Shown piece by piece: positions 20,951 through 31,996 of a stretch of 64,000 nucleotides of DNA. Each line of letters opens with the position of its first letter. The first letter of the stretch is position 1. This DNA comes from Cichorium intybus (taxonomy: Eukaryota; Streptophyta; Magnoliopsida; Asterales; Asteraceae): assembly GCA_023525715.1 (NCBI GenBank), contig CM042012.1, forward strand, positions 63,523,205 to 63,587,204. Direction: 5' to 3'. The notes beneath the pieces were generated by a model. The model ran no database searches. It saw only the letters and a list, made by a program, of their open reading frames with translations, and was not told where the DNA came from. The position numbers were made by a program, and so were the translations under genes.

Positions 20951-21021
20951 GGCGCACTGCGCCAAGGGGAGGGCGCACTGCGCCTGGGCGCACCCCGCCT
21001 GGCTATGGGGCGCACTGCGCC
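20951..21021 (-). repeat. Four 13-bp GC-rich palindromes in Tekay LTR
   Basis: GGCGCACTGCGCC occurs at 20951-20963, 20972-20984 and 21009-21021, and a degenerate copy at 20987-20999. Each has 6-bp arms around one centre base. They sit in AT-rich LTR sequence and recur at 27591-27661 in the other LTR. Confidence 0.9.
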
Positions 21022-21777
21022 TAGCGGCAGTGCAGGTTCCCTGGCCAGTCGCGATTTATGCACTGTAGCTTGCTGTTTTGGTCCATTAAGTGCTTATTTC
21101 TATTCTTAATCGTTTGGGGTTTGTTCCTAGGCTAAAACCTTACATATTAACAAGGTTTTTAACCATCAAAACACCCTCAATCAAACATATGAAGAATTAG
21201 GGTTCTTAGTTCTAGCAACCCCAAATCTTCAAATTCATCCAAAATAACAATCTACTTCCATTTTCTTTAGTTAAGTCCTTATTATTATGACTTAATGGAA
21301 GTATCTAACCATTTTAAACACTCAAACACAACTAAAATTGCAGTTTTTGAGTTCTACACAACTCACCAAGAACAACTAGTCAAGAGCTTGGAAACTTACC
21401 TCAAAACTTCCAATTTTACCCTTGTGAATGCTATAATCAAGCTTGCTAATTCCAAGCCTTCAAGAATTCTCAAATCTCTGCAGAAAATTCAGCTCCTAGA
21501 TCACTCCCGTAACCCCCAAAATTCTGCACAAGTTCTTGCTTATATACTTCCAGAAATTACACTTTGGTCCTTGAAGTTGTATTTCTCAACTTTTGCCACA
21601 ATTTACAAAAACTAATGACAAAATCACATTTTTATAACATTTTGAGTCCAAGACTTAAAATATTATTACGAAACAAGTCCTTTTCTGTCCAAATGACCAA
21701 ATTACCCTTTTGAGGTAAAATGACCATTTTGCCCTTTTTATTATAATTACATATTAAACATGTTTCGGCGTTACAAA

Positions 21778-21792
21778 TTCTCCCCTCCTTTA
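21778..21792 (-). other. Polypurine tract (Tekay)
   Basis: The minus strand reads AAAGGAGGGGAGAATT directly before the 3' LTR, the expected plus-strand primer. Confidence 0.8.
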
Positions 21793-21811
21793 AGAGATTT
21801 CGTCCCCGAAA

Positions 21812-23107
21812 TCATACAAATAGTTGAGGGTATTTTTCCCGCATTTCACTTTCGGTCTCCCACGTCATGTCGGAACCTTTGTGATGACGCCAAAGGACTT
21901 TCACCATGCTGATCTTCTTATTTCGCAGCTGTCTTGTCTTGCGGTCTAGCACCCGCTCGGGTTGTTCCGGGTATCTCAACTTTTCATCCACCTCAATTTC
22001 AGCAAGAGGTACATGTTGAGACTTATCAAACAATGTTTTCCTCAAATGGGACACATGGAATACATCATGTATACCATGAAGTTCATCAGGTAACTCCAGT
22101 CTATACGCCACAGCTCCAACTCTTTGGGATACACGGAAAGGTCCAATGAAGCGAGGACTCAACTTCCCTTTCTTCCCAAAACGAATTAAGCCTTTCCAAG
22201 GGGATACTTTGAGCATTACCATATCTCCTACTTGGAATTCTATCGGTTTCACCCGTTTGTCTGCATACTGCTTCTGTCGATTCTGAGCTACCTTCAAATT
22301 TTCGCGTATCAGCTTGATCTTTTCTTCGGTCTGTGCTACAATTTCAGGTCCAGCCAACGGCTTTTCCCCAACTTCAGTCCAGCAGGTCGGAGTACGGCAC
22401 GGTGCTCCATACAAGGCTTCATACGGGGCCATCTGAATGCTGGAATGATAGCTGTTATTGTACGCGAATTCCAATAAAGGCAAATGATCTTCCCAGCTTC
22501 CACCGAAGTCTATGACACAAGTCCTCAACATGTCTTCCAAAGTCTGTATTGTTCTTTCACTCTGACCATCGGTCTGCGGGTGATATGCGGTACTCATAAG
22601 TATTTTTGTACCCAATCGCTTTTGAAGACTCTGCCAAAAATGAGAAGTAAACCTGCTGTCTCGGTCCGACACAATCGATGCTGGTAATCCATGCCGACAA
22701 ATCACCTCATCTATGTAGATTTTCGCCAGTTGATCTACTCTATACTTTTCTTTATATGGTATAAATTGTGCCGATTTGGTCAATCGATCAACAATCACCC
22801 ATATAGAATCATAACCTCGCGGTGTCCGCGGCAACTTTGTCACGAAATCCATGGTAATATGGTCCCATTTCTTCTCTGGAATCGGCAATGGTTGTATTTC
22901 CCCATACGGTTTCTGATGGTTTGACTTAACTTGCAGACAAGTCAAACATCTTTCCACAAATCTTCCAATGTCCCTCTTCATTCCAGGCCACCAATACATC
23001 GGTTTTAACGTCCGATACAACTTAGTACTGCCTGGATGAACTGCATATCTGCTGTAGTGTGCATCTTCTAGAAGCAAATTTCTCGCCTCTCCTTGTTTTG
23101 GGACTCA
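21812..23107 (-). CDS. Tekay integrase and chromodomain-like tail
   Basis: This frame continues the polyprotein after the TGA at 23105-23107. The zinc-binding region is visible (HYSRYAVHPG, CLTCLQVK). The core domain has TMDFVTKLPRTPRGYDSIWV (first Asp), SDRDSRFTSHFW (second Asp) and STAYHPQTDGQSERTIQ (Glu). A GPF-type C-terminal region (PRFIGPFRV) follows, then a chromodomain-like end (LRNKKISMVKVLWRHHKGSD, TWETESEMREKYPQLF). The C-terminal module of chromoviruses directs insertion to chromatin. The frame is open for about 420 residues to 21812. Confidence 0.93.
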
Positions 23108-24178
23108 CACACGACCTCTGAAGGTCTTCAATTTCTGAGCATTTTCTTCCAGATGCTTCAAGTATCCAACCATTCTTTCGCTTTTTACATTCTCCGGCTT
23201 ACACGCTTCTTCTTGTGCTACACGAATCAATTCTGGTAATCTGCTTACTACACCCATACATGCGGATGAAATTTTCAGAGGAGCTTCTTTTCTGCTTAGA
23301 GCATCAGCCACCACGTTCGCCTTGCCAGGGTGGTACTGAATTTCACAATCAAAGTCTTTCAGCAGATCCATCCACCTTTGCTGTCTCATACTAAGCTCTT
23401 TCTGGTCGAAGAGGTACTTCAAGCTCTTGTGATCCGTGTAAATAACAAACTTCACACCGTATAAATAATGCCTCCACAGCTTCAATGCTAGAACCACCGC
23501 AGCTAGTTCCAGATCATGAACTGGATACTTCTTTTCGGCATCTTTCAATTGTCGGGACGCATAGGCTATGACCCGACCTTTCTGCATTAGCACACACCCA
23601 AGACCAATTCTAGAAGCATCGCTGTAGATCACATACTCTTCCCCACTTTGTGGTAGTGCTAACACTGGTGCTTCACACAAAGATTGTTTCAACTTCTGGA
23701 ATGCTTCTTGCTGTTTTTCGGCCCACACGAACTTTTCACCTTTCTTAGTTAACTTGGTCAGCGGAGCAGCTATCGAAGAGAAATTCTCAACAAATCTTCT
23801 ATAATAGCCTGCTAAACCAAGGAAACTTCGTATTTCAGTTGGACTTCGGGGCGGTTCCCACTTCATTACGGCATCAACCTTCGCTGGATCTACTTTCACT
23901 CCCTCGGCATTAATTGCATGGCCAAGAAATTGAACTTCTCTTAGCCAGAATTCACACTTGGAGAATTTTGCATACAACTTCTCCCGGCGAAGCAACTCCA
24001 ACACTTGTCGCAGATGCACTTCATGTTCGGCTTGGCTTCGCGAATACACCAAGATGTCATCAATAAACACTATCACCGAGGTATCAAGGAACGGACGACA
24101 CACTCGGTTCATAAGATCCATGAATACGGCTGGAGCATTGGTTAATCCAAAAGGCATCACCAAAAACTCATAATGACC
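23105..24178 (-). CDS. Tekay reverse transcriptase (palm) and RNase H
   Basis: The open frame lies between two nonsense codons. RT motifs are FLVMPFGLTNAPAVFMDLMN and the catalytic FIDDILVYS, then FSKCEFWLREVQFLGHAI and the thumb. RNase H has VIYSDASRIGLGCVLMQKG and VIYTDHKSLKYLFDQKELSM, then YHPGKANVVADALSRK. It ends at a TGA standing where related polyproteins have Trp. No initiator Met is expected here, because it is an internal part of the polyprotein. Confidence 0.92.
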   Translation of the reverse strand, partial: GHYEFLVMPFGLTNAPAVFMDLMNRVCRPFLDTSVIVFIDDILVYSRSQAEHEVHLRQVLELLRREKLYAKFSKCEFWLREVQFLGHAINAEGVKVDPAKVDAVMKWEPPRSPTEIRSFLGLAGYYRRFVENFSSIAAPLTKLTKKGEKFVWAEKQQEAFQKLKQSLCEAPVLALPQSGEEYVIYSDASRIGLGCVLMQKGRVIAYASRQLKDAEKKYPVHDLELAAVVLALKLWRHYLYGVKFVIYTDHKSLKYLFDQKELSMRQQRWMDLLKDFDCEIQYHPGKANVVADALSRKEAPLKISSACMGVVSRLPELIRVAQEEACKPENVKSERMVGYLKHLEENAQKLKTFRGRV

Positions 24179-24229
24179 TTATCGCGTTCGAAAAGCTGTC
24201 TTCGGAATGTCTGACTCCCTTATCTTCAA

Positions 24230-26422
24230 CTAGTGGTATCCTGACCTCAGGTCAATCTTGGAAAAATAAGATGCGCCTTGCAGCTGGTCAAACAAATCGT
24301 CTATTCTGGGTAGCGGGTACTTGTTCTTCACCGTGATCTTGTTTAACTCCCGATAGTCAATACACATGCGCATTGACCCATCCTTCTTCTTGACAAACAG
24401 AATAGGGGCTCCCCAAGGCGATGTACTCGGTCTAATGAAACCCCTGTCTAACAGTTCTTCCAGTTGCTTCCTCAATTCCACCATCTCTGAAGGTGCTAAA
24501 CGGTATGGAGCTCGGGCAACAGGTGCAGCTCCCGGAACTAGTTCAATCGTGAACTCAACCTGTCGATCTGGTGGCAGCCCTGGAAGTTCGTCTGGAAACA
24601 CATCTGGGAATTCGTTCACCACATTCACATTCGCTACCCCCACTTTAATCGGTTGAGCTACCGATACATAAGCTAGATAGGACATCTCTCCTTTGCTAAT
24701 ACAACTTCGAGCTTGAGCAAAAGAGATGACTGGCATACGCAACCGAGGTCGTTCACCCTGAATCTTTATCCATTTCCCATCCGGTGTTAACACTGTGATG
24801 TTTTTATTTCTGCAATCCATGTTAGCATAATTCGTTGCTAACCAATCCATCCCCACAATTACACCAAATTCATTGGTAGTCATCGGCTTCAAATCTATAG
24901 GGAAGACGGTCCCGTAGATTTTAAGCTGACAACCTTCCAAATCTTCAGAAACCCAAACATATCGGCCGTCCGCTATAGCTACTTCTAGACTTTCGTCCAT
25001 CGGTGTTAACGGTACATTCAGACGAGGCAACAAGGACTCCGATACAAAACAGTGTGTTGCTCCTGGATCAAATATAACATATACAGGTATGGTATTGAGA
25101 GTAAAGATACATGTAATCACATCCGTCTTCTCACGGGCTTCCTCCACAGTCATCTGGAAAGCTCGCGAGGCTACCGGTCGTCCCCTGTTCTTTGGCTCTT
25201 CTTTCTTCCCGCCCTGTTCGATCCTGGGTCTGTCACTGATCGCTATAGACTTCAACTCGGGACAGTTCAGGCGAAGATGATCCGTAGCTCCACACTGGAA
25301 ACACCTACGTTCCGCCCGACAGTTGTTAGCATCATGCCCTGGTTTTCCACAATTTCGACAACTTGCGGATGTAGTGTTGACCCGGCAACTCCCGGAGTGC
25401 CATTTTCTACATTTTTCATACCACTTTCTATCATCCCTTTGACCTTTACCCTTAGAACCGGATTGTTGCGACTTCTTTTGAGGCGTCCAACCTTGGTCTT
25501 CTGCCTTTCGTTTCGTTTCCATAACTTTCTTCCCGTCTTCTTGTCGCTTCAGTTCTGTTTCTCTTTCTGTGGCTCGATCTACTACTTGCCGGAAAGTAGT
25601 TAATTTCAACGGTTGAACAATTTCTCTAATTCGGGTTGTCAACCCCCGAACATACTTGTCGATCTTTCTCTTTTCAGTGTAAATATGGTGTTCCGCAAAC
25701 CTAGCTTTCTCCAGAAAGCTAAGGGTATATTCCTGAACAGATCGGGAACCCTGTTCCAGATGCAGGAATTCATCTTCCAACTTCTGAATAGCTACTTCTG
25801 AGCAGTATTCTTCATTGAACTTTGTCTTGAATTGCTCCCAATGTATCGATTGGGACGAATCAAGATCCAGTGATTTATAGTAGGTTTGCCACCAATGTAG
25901 TGCACCGCTTATAAGTTGATTCGTGGCAAATTCCACTTTATCATCATCCGCACACTTGCTTACTCGGAACACCTTATCAATGTGCATGATCCATTCCATG
26001 GCTTTGACAGGATCATCTGTCCCCGAGAATTCCTTTGGTTTACAACCAAGGAAGGTTTTATAAGTACACCCAGTTTTCTTTGCCGAGGCTTCGCCGCCTT
26101 GTGTTTCTTTTACTGCCCGGGCCCGACTTTCTCCCTGGCTTTCTTCTTCTGGATGCCTGTCATGAACACTTTTTGCAGCCTCTTCAGTAGGATCAGGATT
26201 TACACTCGGGTTGGGATTGCCACTCGGGTTAGGATTGTTCGATAACGCTGGCAGCATTTGCCTAACCACTTCTTCCACTATTGCCCGAATATCAGGTGGA
26301 TTTTGTCCCACCGGTTCCCGTGCTTGTGCTCTTCGCCCAACAGAGCCGCGTGACCTAGCTGGTCCACTTCTGGCAGTTCCACGCGAATTCGCACCAGTAG
26401 GATTGCTTCGTGTATTTGGCAT
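24230..26422 (-). CDS. Tekay gag-protease-RT (N-terminal part)
   Basis: 730 codons from an ATG 150 bp inside the 5' LTR. Gag occupies roughly residues 110-300 (FLGCKPKEFSGTDDPVKAME, WEQFKTKFNEEYCSEV). Two zinc knuckles follow (CRNCGKPGHDANNC and CFQCGATDHLRLNC). The protease active site reads FDPGATHCFVS, with Pro where most relatives have Ser or Thr. RT starts at EFTIELVPGAAPVARAPYRL and reaches KIDLRSGYH before a TAG at 24230-24232. A TAA follows in the same frame at 24179-24181. Confidence 0.93.
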   Translation of the reverse strand: MPNTRSNPTGANSRGTARSGPARSRGSVGRRAQAREPVGQNPPDIRAIVEEVVRQMLPALSNNPNPSGNPNPSVNPDPTEEAAKSVHDRHPEEESQGESRARAVKETQGGEASAKKTGCTYKTFLGCKPKEFSGTDDPVKAMEWIMHIDKVFRVSKCADDDKVEFATNQLISGALHWWQTYYKSLDLDSSQSIHWEQFKTKFNEEYCSEVAIQKLEDEFLHLEQGSRSVQEYTLSFLEKARFAEHHIYTEKRKIDKYVRGLTTRIREIVQPLKLTTFRQVVDRATERETELKRQEDGKKVMETKRKAEDQGWTPQKKSQQSGSKGKGQRDDRKWYEKCRKWHSGSCRVNTTSASCRNCGKPGHDANNCRAERRCFQCGATDHLRLNCPELKSIAISDRPRIEQGGKKEEPKNRGRPVASRAFQMTVEEAREKTDVITCIFTLNTIPVYVIFDPGATHCFVSESLLPRLNVPLTPMDESLEVAIADGRYVWVSEDLEGCQLKIYGTVFPIDLKPMTTNEFGVIVGMDWLATNYANMDCRNKNITVLTPDGKWIKIQGERPRLRMPVISFAQARSCISKGEMSYLAYVSVAQPIKVGVANVNVVNEFPDVFPDELPGLPPDRQVEFTIELVPGAAPVARAPYRLAPSEMVELRKQLEELLDRGFIRPSTSPWGAPILFVKKKDGSMRMCIDYRELNKITVKNKYPLPRIDDLFDQLQGASYFSKIDLRSGYH

Positions 26423-26559
26423 ACTTCAAAATTTTAGCAAACCGTTAGATTACATATATAATAACAAGCTCATATATATCTAACAGTCCATTTATCTATT
26501 GTTCTCTCACGGTTTAAGTCCAGGAATCTAGTCTAAGACACCTAGTTCACTTAAACCAC

Positions 26560-26572
26560 GGCTCTGATACCA
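26560..26572 (-). other. Primer binding site (Tekay)
   Basis: The minus strand reads TGGTATCAGAGCC three bases after the 5' LTR, matching the initiator-Met tRNA 3' end. Confidence 0.9.
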
Positions 26573-26575
26573 ACT

Positions 26576-28415
26576 TGTAACACCCGACTTATTAACCAAA
26601 AACACCCCAAAAATTTTTCATTTTTCAAACCACATATTTTATAAATAAAACATAAGTAGGGGTATTAGTTAATACAATACGAGTACAAGAGTATCAAGAA
26701 GTACAATACATAGAATATTATACATTCTTCAAGCCGAGTATTACTTCAACACTAAGTCCTCAGTAACGGACTTTGTCTTTTCCTTTAGCAGGGTCACGCT
26801 CACCTGCAGGGACATATCAAACAAACTGTGAGCTACAAAGCCCAATGAGTAATCAAGCAATCAAATAAGCATATACAAGAGAATAACAACAATTAAACTC
26901 TTAAACAGTTTCTGTCCCAAAAGTCATGGTCATCACTGACCGCACCATAATCATAGCCATAAAGGCCGCACCTAATATCATAGCCCGAAGGCCGCACCAA
27001 AATCATAGCCCGAAGGCCGCACCAAGCATCGGAGACATAGCCCGAAGGCCGCACCGGAGTCATAGCCCGAAGGCCGCACCATTTCGGGTTTAATAACCCA
27101 AAATCATGGTCCTAAGACCGCACCATTTAATATCAACGATAGTAATCTTAGCCAACAAGGCTGCACCAATATATCATACTAGATATAATCAAGATTACTC
27201 ACCTTGTTGCTTGCTACCGCTAGCTTTCGTCGTTTCTTGACTTGTAATGTATTCCGTAAGATTTTGTCCCGTACCTATAATTCCATTATTTCACAATGAT
27301 TATAGGTTAATATATCATTTCAATTAACTCTAATGCAATAGAGTTCAATACAATATCGTTATTAACAATGCCTAGTTAATAAACTTTCCGTTTACTAACT
27401 TTATATGAATTTTACTATTCACCGAGGCATTCGGATCGGTCTACAGTGCCCCCGAGGGGTCGAAAACTCGATATGAAAATTTTCCCAAACTTTTTAGACC
27501 ATAACGAGCCTATGGTTCAAATTTGAGCTAAATCGGACAAGCCAAGCAAAAGTTAGCGTTTTTGATCCCCTGCCTGGCCTCTGCTCAGAGGGCGCACTGC
27601 GCCAAGGGGAGGGCGCACTGCGCCTGGGCGCACCCCGCCTGGCTATGGGGCGCACTGCGCCTAGCGGCAGTGCAGGTTCCCTGGCCAGTCGCGATTTATG
27701 CACTCTAGCTTGCTGTTTTGGTCCATTAAGTGCTTATTTCTGTTCTTAATCGTTTGGGGTTTGTTCCTAGGCTAAAACCTTACATATTAACAAGGTTTTT
27801 AACCATCAAAACACCCTCAATCAAACATATGAAGAATTAGGGTTCTTAGTTCTAGCAACCCCAAATCTTCAAATTCATCCAAAATAACAATCTACTTCCA
27901 TTTTCTTTAGTTAAGTCCTTATGATTATGACTTAATGGAAGTATCTAACCATTTTAAACACTCAAACACAACTGAAATTGCAGTTTTTGAGTTCTACACA
28001 ACTCACCAAGAACAACTAGTCAAGAGCTTGGAAACTTACCTCAAAACTTCCAATTTTACCCTTGTGAATGCTATAATCAAGCTTGCTAATTCCAAGCCTT
28101 CAAGAATTCTCAAATCTCTGCAGAAAATTCAGCTCCTAGATCACTCCCGTAACCCCCAAAATTCTGCACAAGTTCTTGCTTATATACTTCCAGAAATTAC
28201 ACTTTGGTCCTTGAAGTTGTATTTCTCAACTTTTGCCACAATTTACAAAAACTAATGACAAAATCACATTTTTATAACATTTTGAGTCCAAGACTTAAAA
28301 TATTATTACGAAACAAGTCCTTTTCTGTCCAAATGACCAAATTACCCTTTTGAGGTAAAATGACCATTTTGCCCTTTTTATTATAATTACATATTAAACA
28401 TGTTTCGGCGTTACA
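26576..28415 (-). repeat. Tekay 5' LTR
   Basis: 1840 bp, nearly identical to 19936-21775. Confidence 0.95.
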
Positions 28416-28589
28416 ATTTCCATGTCTCACATTCATCCGGATATCTAGAACAAAAGGATATTTGATCACTTACATTGGATTGGATCGACCCTTAAACTTT
28501 AATATCTTATTACTTGTCATCGAAGACATACCATGTGTAATTTTGTGAGTACAACTATGCAGTCGTTGTGACATGTGAAAGTGTGAGTT

Positions 28590-29219
28590 TGTTGGAGATA
28601 TGCTAAATGATACAAGTTAGTTACATAAAGTGTTAATTACATATGCCTATTTGTGCTGCACACTTTTCTTAACTAGAAAAGCAAAACTATTTAATTAGAG
28701 GGATTAATTTGTTATTTATTGATTCATCTAATTAGAAATTAATTTGAAGAACCAATTATACTATAATATTCTAATATTTGGATCGTGGTAATATTATCAT
28801 AATTTGATCAAACTTTAATACTAAGAAAGGATCCTAGGGTATATGCCTCATATAAAACATGGACGACAAAATGAGCCTCCCAAAGAGAAGCCTTAAGTTT
28901 CATCCTTCATCTCTCCCTCCTCACTCCACTTTGACGACACCAATAAATAACCCAAAAGGGTTTTAGAGATTTACTTATGCGCCAAGAAAATGAGGAACTT
29001 GCTTGCTTAAAGTGAAGGGTGTGATTCCATAAGAGGAACTCTACTTTGGATTCTTAATCTTCTCTTCTTCATAAACATAGAGTTAAAAACCGTTTTAGAT
29101 AATTAGTTGTTTTTAATTGATAAACCCTGATCCATGGTTCAATCATAACGCTTATATTCAATCGCTTCCACGGCTTACATTTTGATTAATATATTTGAAA
29201 TGTACATCATGATCCAACA
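28590..29219 (+). repeat. Copia-remnant 3' LTR
   Basis: 630 bp from TGTTGGAGATATG to GATCCAACA, with inverted TGTTGGA/TCCAACA ends and a purine-rich tract just before it. No partner LTR is in the window. Confidence 0.7.
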
Positions 29220-29221
29220 CA

Positions 29222-29580
29222 ACGGGCATTATGAATTTCTGGCAATTTTGTTCAGGTTGACAAATACTCCTACTACATTTGTGGATAATGATGGATCGTG
29301 TTTGTCATTCTTATCTTGAAAAACTAGTCTTTGTTTTTATTGATGATATTCTAATATACTCAAGAAATCCAAGACGAACATGGAGTCCAATTACAACAAA
29401 TATTGAGTATTCTCTAAAAACAAAAAATTTATGTGAAATTGGAAGCGTGTATTTTCATTGCAACAAGTCTAATTCCTTGGCCATGTAGTAAAAAATAAAA
29501 GAGACAATGTTGATCCTTCTAATATTAGAGCTTTGTTGCATTGGATCTCGCCAAGAACCCAACCTTGAAACCAATGTCTA
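29222..29580 (+). mobile_element. Ty3/gypsy reverse-transcriptase fragment
   Basis: The plus strand reads GHYEFLA, then LTNTPTTFVD, and after a frameshift DRVCHSYLEKLVFVFIDDIL with IYSRN. Degenerate text follows, ending in FLGHVV and DPSNIRALLHW. These are consecutive RT palm segments. Frameshifts and stops show it is dead. Confidence 0.75.
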
Positions 29581-29658
29581 TTAGACAACACATTGGTGAG
29601 GTGATTTTCCAAGATGAGAATTTTCCTACTATATGGAATCATTTTCTCTCGAGGAAAA

Positions 29659-29813
29659 TGAACGAAGTTATTTTCCCATACACGGCAAACAATGCAAACC
29701 TAGGATAAATACACGAGAAGGCCTACATGGGCTAATACAACATAATGGGCTAAAACAATAGTGGGCTAAGCTATAAAAAGAATGCAAATATGAACAAATA
29801 TAGTCCACTAACA
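29659..29813 (-). repeat. Copia 3' LTR (short)
   Basis: 155 bp. It pairs with 40431-40585 with roughly 17 differences by eye, so it is older than the nested insert. Confidence 0.9.
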
Positions 29814-29823
29814 TCCCCCACAG
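29814..29823 (-). other. Polypurine tract (short-LTR copia)
   Basis: The minus strand reads CTGTGGGGGA directly before the 3' LTR. Confidence 0.75.
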
Positions 29824-29829
29824 TTTGAT

Positions 29830-31996
29830 CGGGAAGAGAATCCTGAATGTTCAAACTGATCTTGAATTCGTTGAAGATCTGAGTCGGAAGTCCTTTGGTG
29901 AAGAGATCACCATATTGAGCGGAGAACGGAATATGGTAGACCCGAACAAGACCTCGAGCATCGAGATCATGCACAAAATGAATGTCAATATCAATATATT
30001 TTGTGTGTTGGCGCTAAACTGGGTTTGCTGTCATGTAAACTGAGCTGATGTTGTCACAATAAACAATAGTAGCTTTGTCGGGCGGACATCGAAGCTCATA
30101 GAGTAAATTACAAACCCAGCATGTCTCTGAAACTGCGTTAGCAACGCCACAATACTCAGCCTTGACATTAGAACGAGAGATTACACCATGTTGCTTAGAT
30201 GACCAAGAAATGACTAATGAGATTATCACCCAGAAAAACACAATATCCTGATGTAGAGCGACGTGATACTGGGCATCCACCCCAGTCAGCATCAGAGTAG
30301 GCACACAGATCGAATGTAGGTGACACATAGAGCTACAAGCCGTGATCGAGAGTCTCTCTAATGTAGCGCAAGATGCGCTTAAGTACATGGAAGTGGGGCT
30401 CCCGTGGATTATGCATGAAAAGGCAAATCTACTGAACCGCATAAGTAATATCCCGACGAGTGAAGGTGGGGTACTGTACTGCACCGATAATGCTGCATTA
30501 AAGAGACAGATCGTTGACCGGTGGTCAGTGGCATCCAGCTTATGTGCGGTTTCGGCAGGGGTGCGGGCTGGGTTGCACTGAAGCATATGAGCACACTCAA
30601 GAATCTCTGTAGCATATTTTCTCTGAGAGAGATAGAGTCCCTGAGGTCAGCGGCTGGCATATATTAAGAGCACCAAGACCAGTCATGGTGAACTCAAGGC
30701 TAAGCTGAGTGATGACAGCCCATAGAAGAGCCGTAGAGAAGGCGGGGAGGATGATGTCATCGACATATAGAAGAATATAAGCAGCCTCGGCTCCATGATG
30801 ATAGATAAATAGGAATGAATCTGTAAGGCTGTGCTGAAAACCCATGCGAAGAACATTCTTAGCGAATTGCTGATACCAGGACCATGGGCCTGTTTGAGGC
30901 CATAGAGGGATCGCTGTAAGTGACAGACATAATCTGGGTGCTGCGGATCCCGGAAGCCCGGAGGCTGGTGCATGTAAACGGTCTCCTAAAGATGACCGTG
31001 AAGAAAACTGTTCTTCACATTAAGCTGATGAATAGGCCAATGTCTGGAGATAGCGAGGCTAAGAAACAATGTGTATAGTGGCCTGTTTAACAACCAAGCT
31101 AAAAGTCTCATGACAATCGATTCCCTGCTGTTGACTTCGGCCGTTCGCAACAAGTTGTGCTTGGTAGCGAGAGAGAGACCCATCATAATTAAACTTCTGT
31201 TTGAACAACCACAAACAACGAACAACATTTTCCCTTAGTGGTCGTGACTCAAAAACCTAAGTACCGTTGGTAATAAGATCATTATATTCCTTATTGATGG
31301 CTTTTTTCCAATTTGGATCTTTCAAAGCCTCTATGTGTAACCTCGGGACAGAGGAAATGGAGGTGGAATGAATATTAAAGCGGTGAATGGGTTTTACAAT
31401 GCCACTTCTAGATCTGGTGTGCATGTGATGAACCGACAGGTGGATGAAGAACCGTGGGCGGAGGAGAGGAAGGAGTGGTCAGGTGAGGATGGTCAGCCTC
31501 AGTTTCGTGAAGGAGGGCCGGTCCCGGTGTCATGAGGAGGAGGGTCAGTCTCGGTGTTATGAGGAGGAGGGAGGGGGTCGGAGGTCGTTTGAGTGGGGTA
31601 AAGTATCTGTTGGAGATTAGGTAACATGTCGGAATCAGAAAGAAAGTCATAAGGAGGATCGGTGGGGTGACCAAACCGTTAGGGAAGACAGACTCGTCAA
31701 AGGTTACATGGCGTGAGATAATGATCTTACGATTGGATAGGTCAAAGTAGTGGAAACCACGGTGGTAGGTGGGGTAAGAAAGAAAGATGCACAGAGCAGA
31801 ATGAGGTTGGAGTTTATGAGTAGTGTGTAGGCGAAGGAAACAGAGGCAGTCGAAGACATGGAGGTGGTCATATGTGGGGTGTCGTTGAAAGAGGCAGTAG
31901 TGAGGAGTATCATTAGAGATAGAGACAGAGGGTAATATGTTAAGTAGATTGGTTGCCATATGGAGGGCTTCAAGCCAAAACGTGGGAGGGAGGTGG
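29830..31996 (-). pseudogene. Copia integrase C-terminus, RT and RNase H, degenerate
   Basis: Read on the minus strand: TFWLEALHMATNLLNILPS (integrase end, 32022-31408), WPIHQLNVKNSFLHGHL and MHQPPGFRDPQHPDYVCHLQ (RT), ILLYVDDIILP (the YVDD catalytic motif, near 30760), then RNase H with WSSKQHGVISRSNVKAEY and CDNISSVYMTANPV. The tail is FTKGLPTQIFNEF before the polypurine tract. Frames shift at least four times. Confidence 0.85.

Larger units (their letters stand above)
19936..21775 (-). repeat. Tekay 3' LTR
   Basis: 1840 bp, the same length as its partner. It includes a repeat of CATAGCCCGAAGGCCGCACC (20311-20440) and a cluster of GC-rich palindromes (20951-21021). Confidence 0.95.
19936..28415 (-). 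mobile_element. Ty3/gypsy chromovirus, Tekay/Del type, young full-length copy
   Basis: Two 1840-bp LTRs (26576-28415 is 5', 19936-21775 is 3' in the minus direction) begin TGTAACG and end GGGTGTTACA. The target-site duplication is ATTTC (19931-19935 and 28416-28420). The primer site pairs with initiator-Met tRNA. gag, protease, RT, RNase H and integrase with a chromodomain-like tail occur in the Ty3 order. By eye the LTRs differ at about 13 sites (roughly 0.7%), so the insertion is recent. Three nonsense codons in pol (24230-24232, 24179-24181, 23105-23107) make this copy unable to supply its own full polyprotein. Confidence 0.96.

Noticed and set aside
20854..21063. 69-codon Arg/Pro-rich antisense ORF repeated in both Tekay LTRs
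   Set aside because: It is the translation of the GC-rich palindrome cluster.
24366..26483. Plus-strand ORFs across the Tekay gag-pol (for example 25052-25603)
   Set aside because: Antisense shadows of the minus-strand polyprotein.
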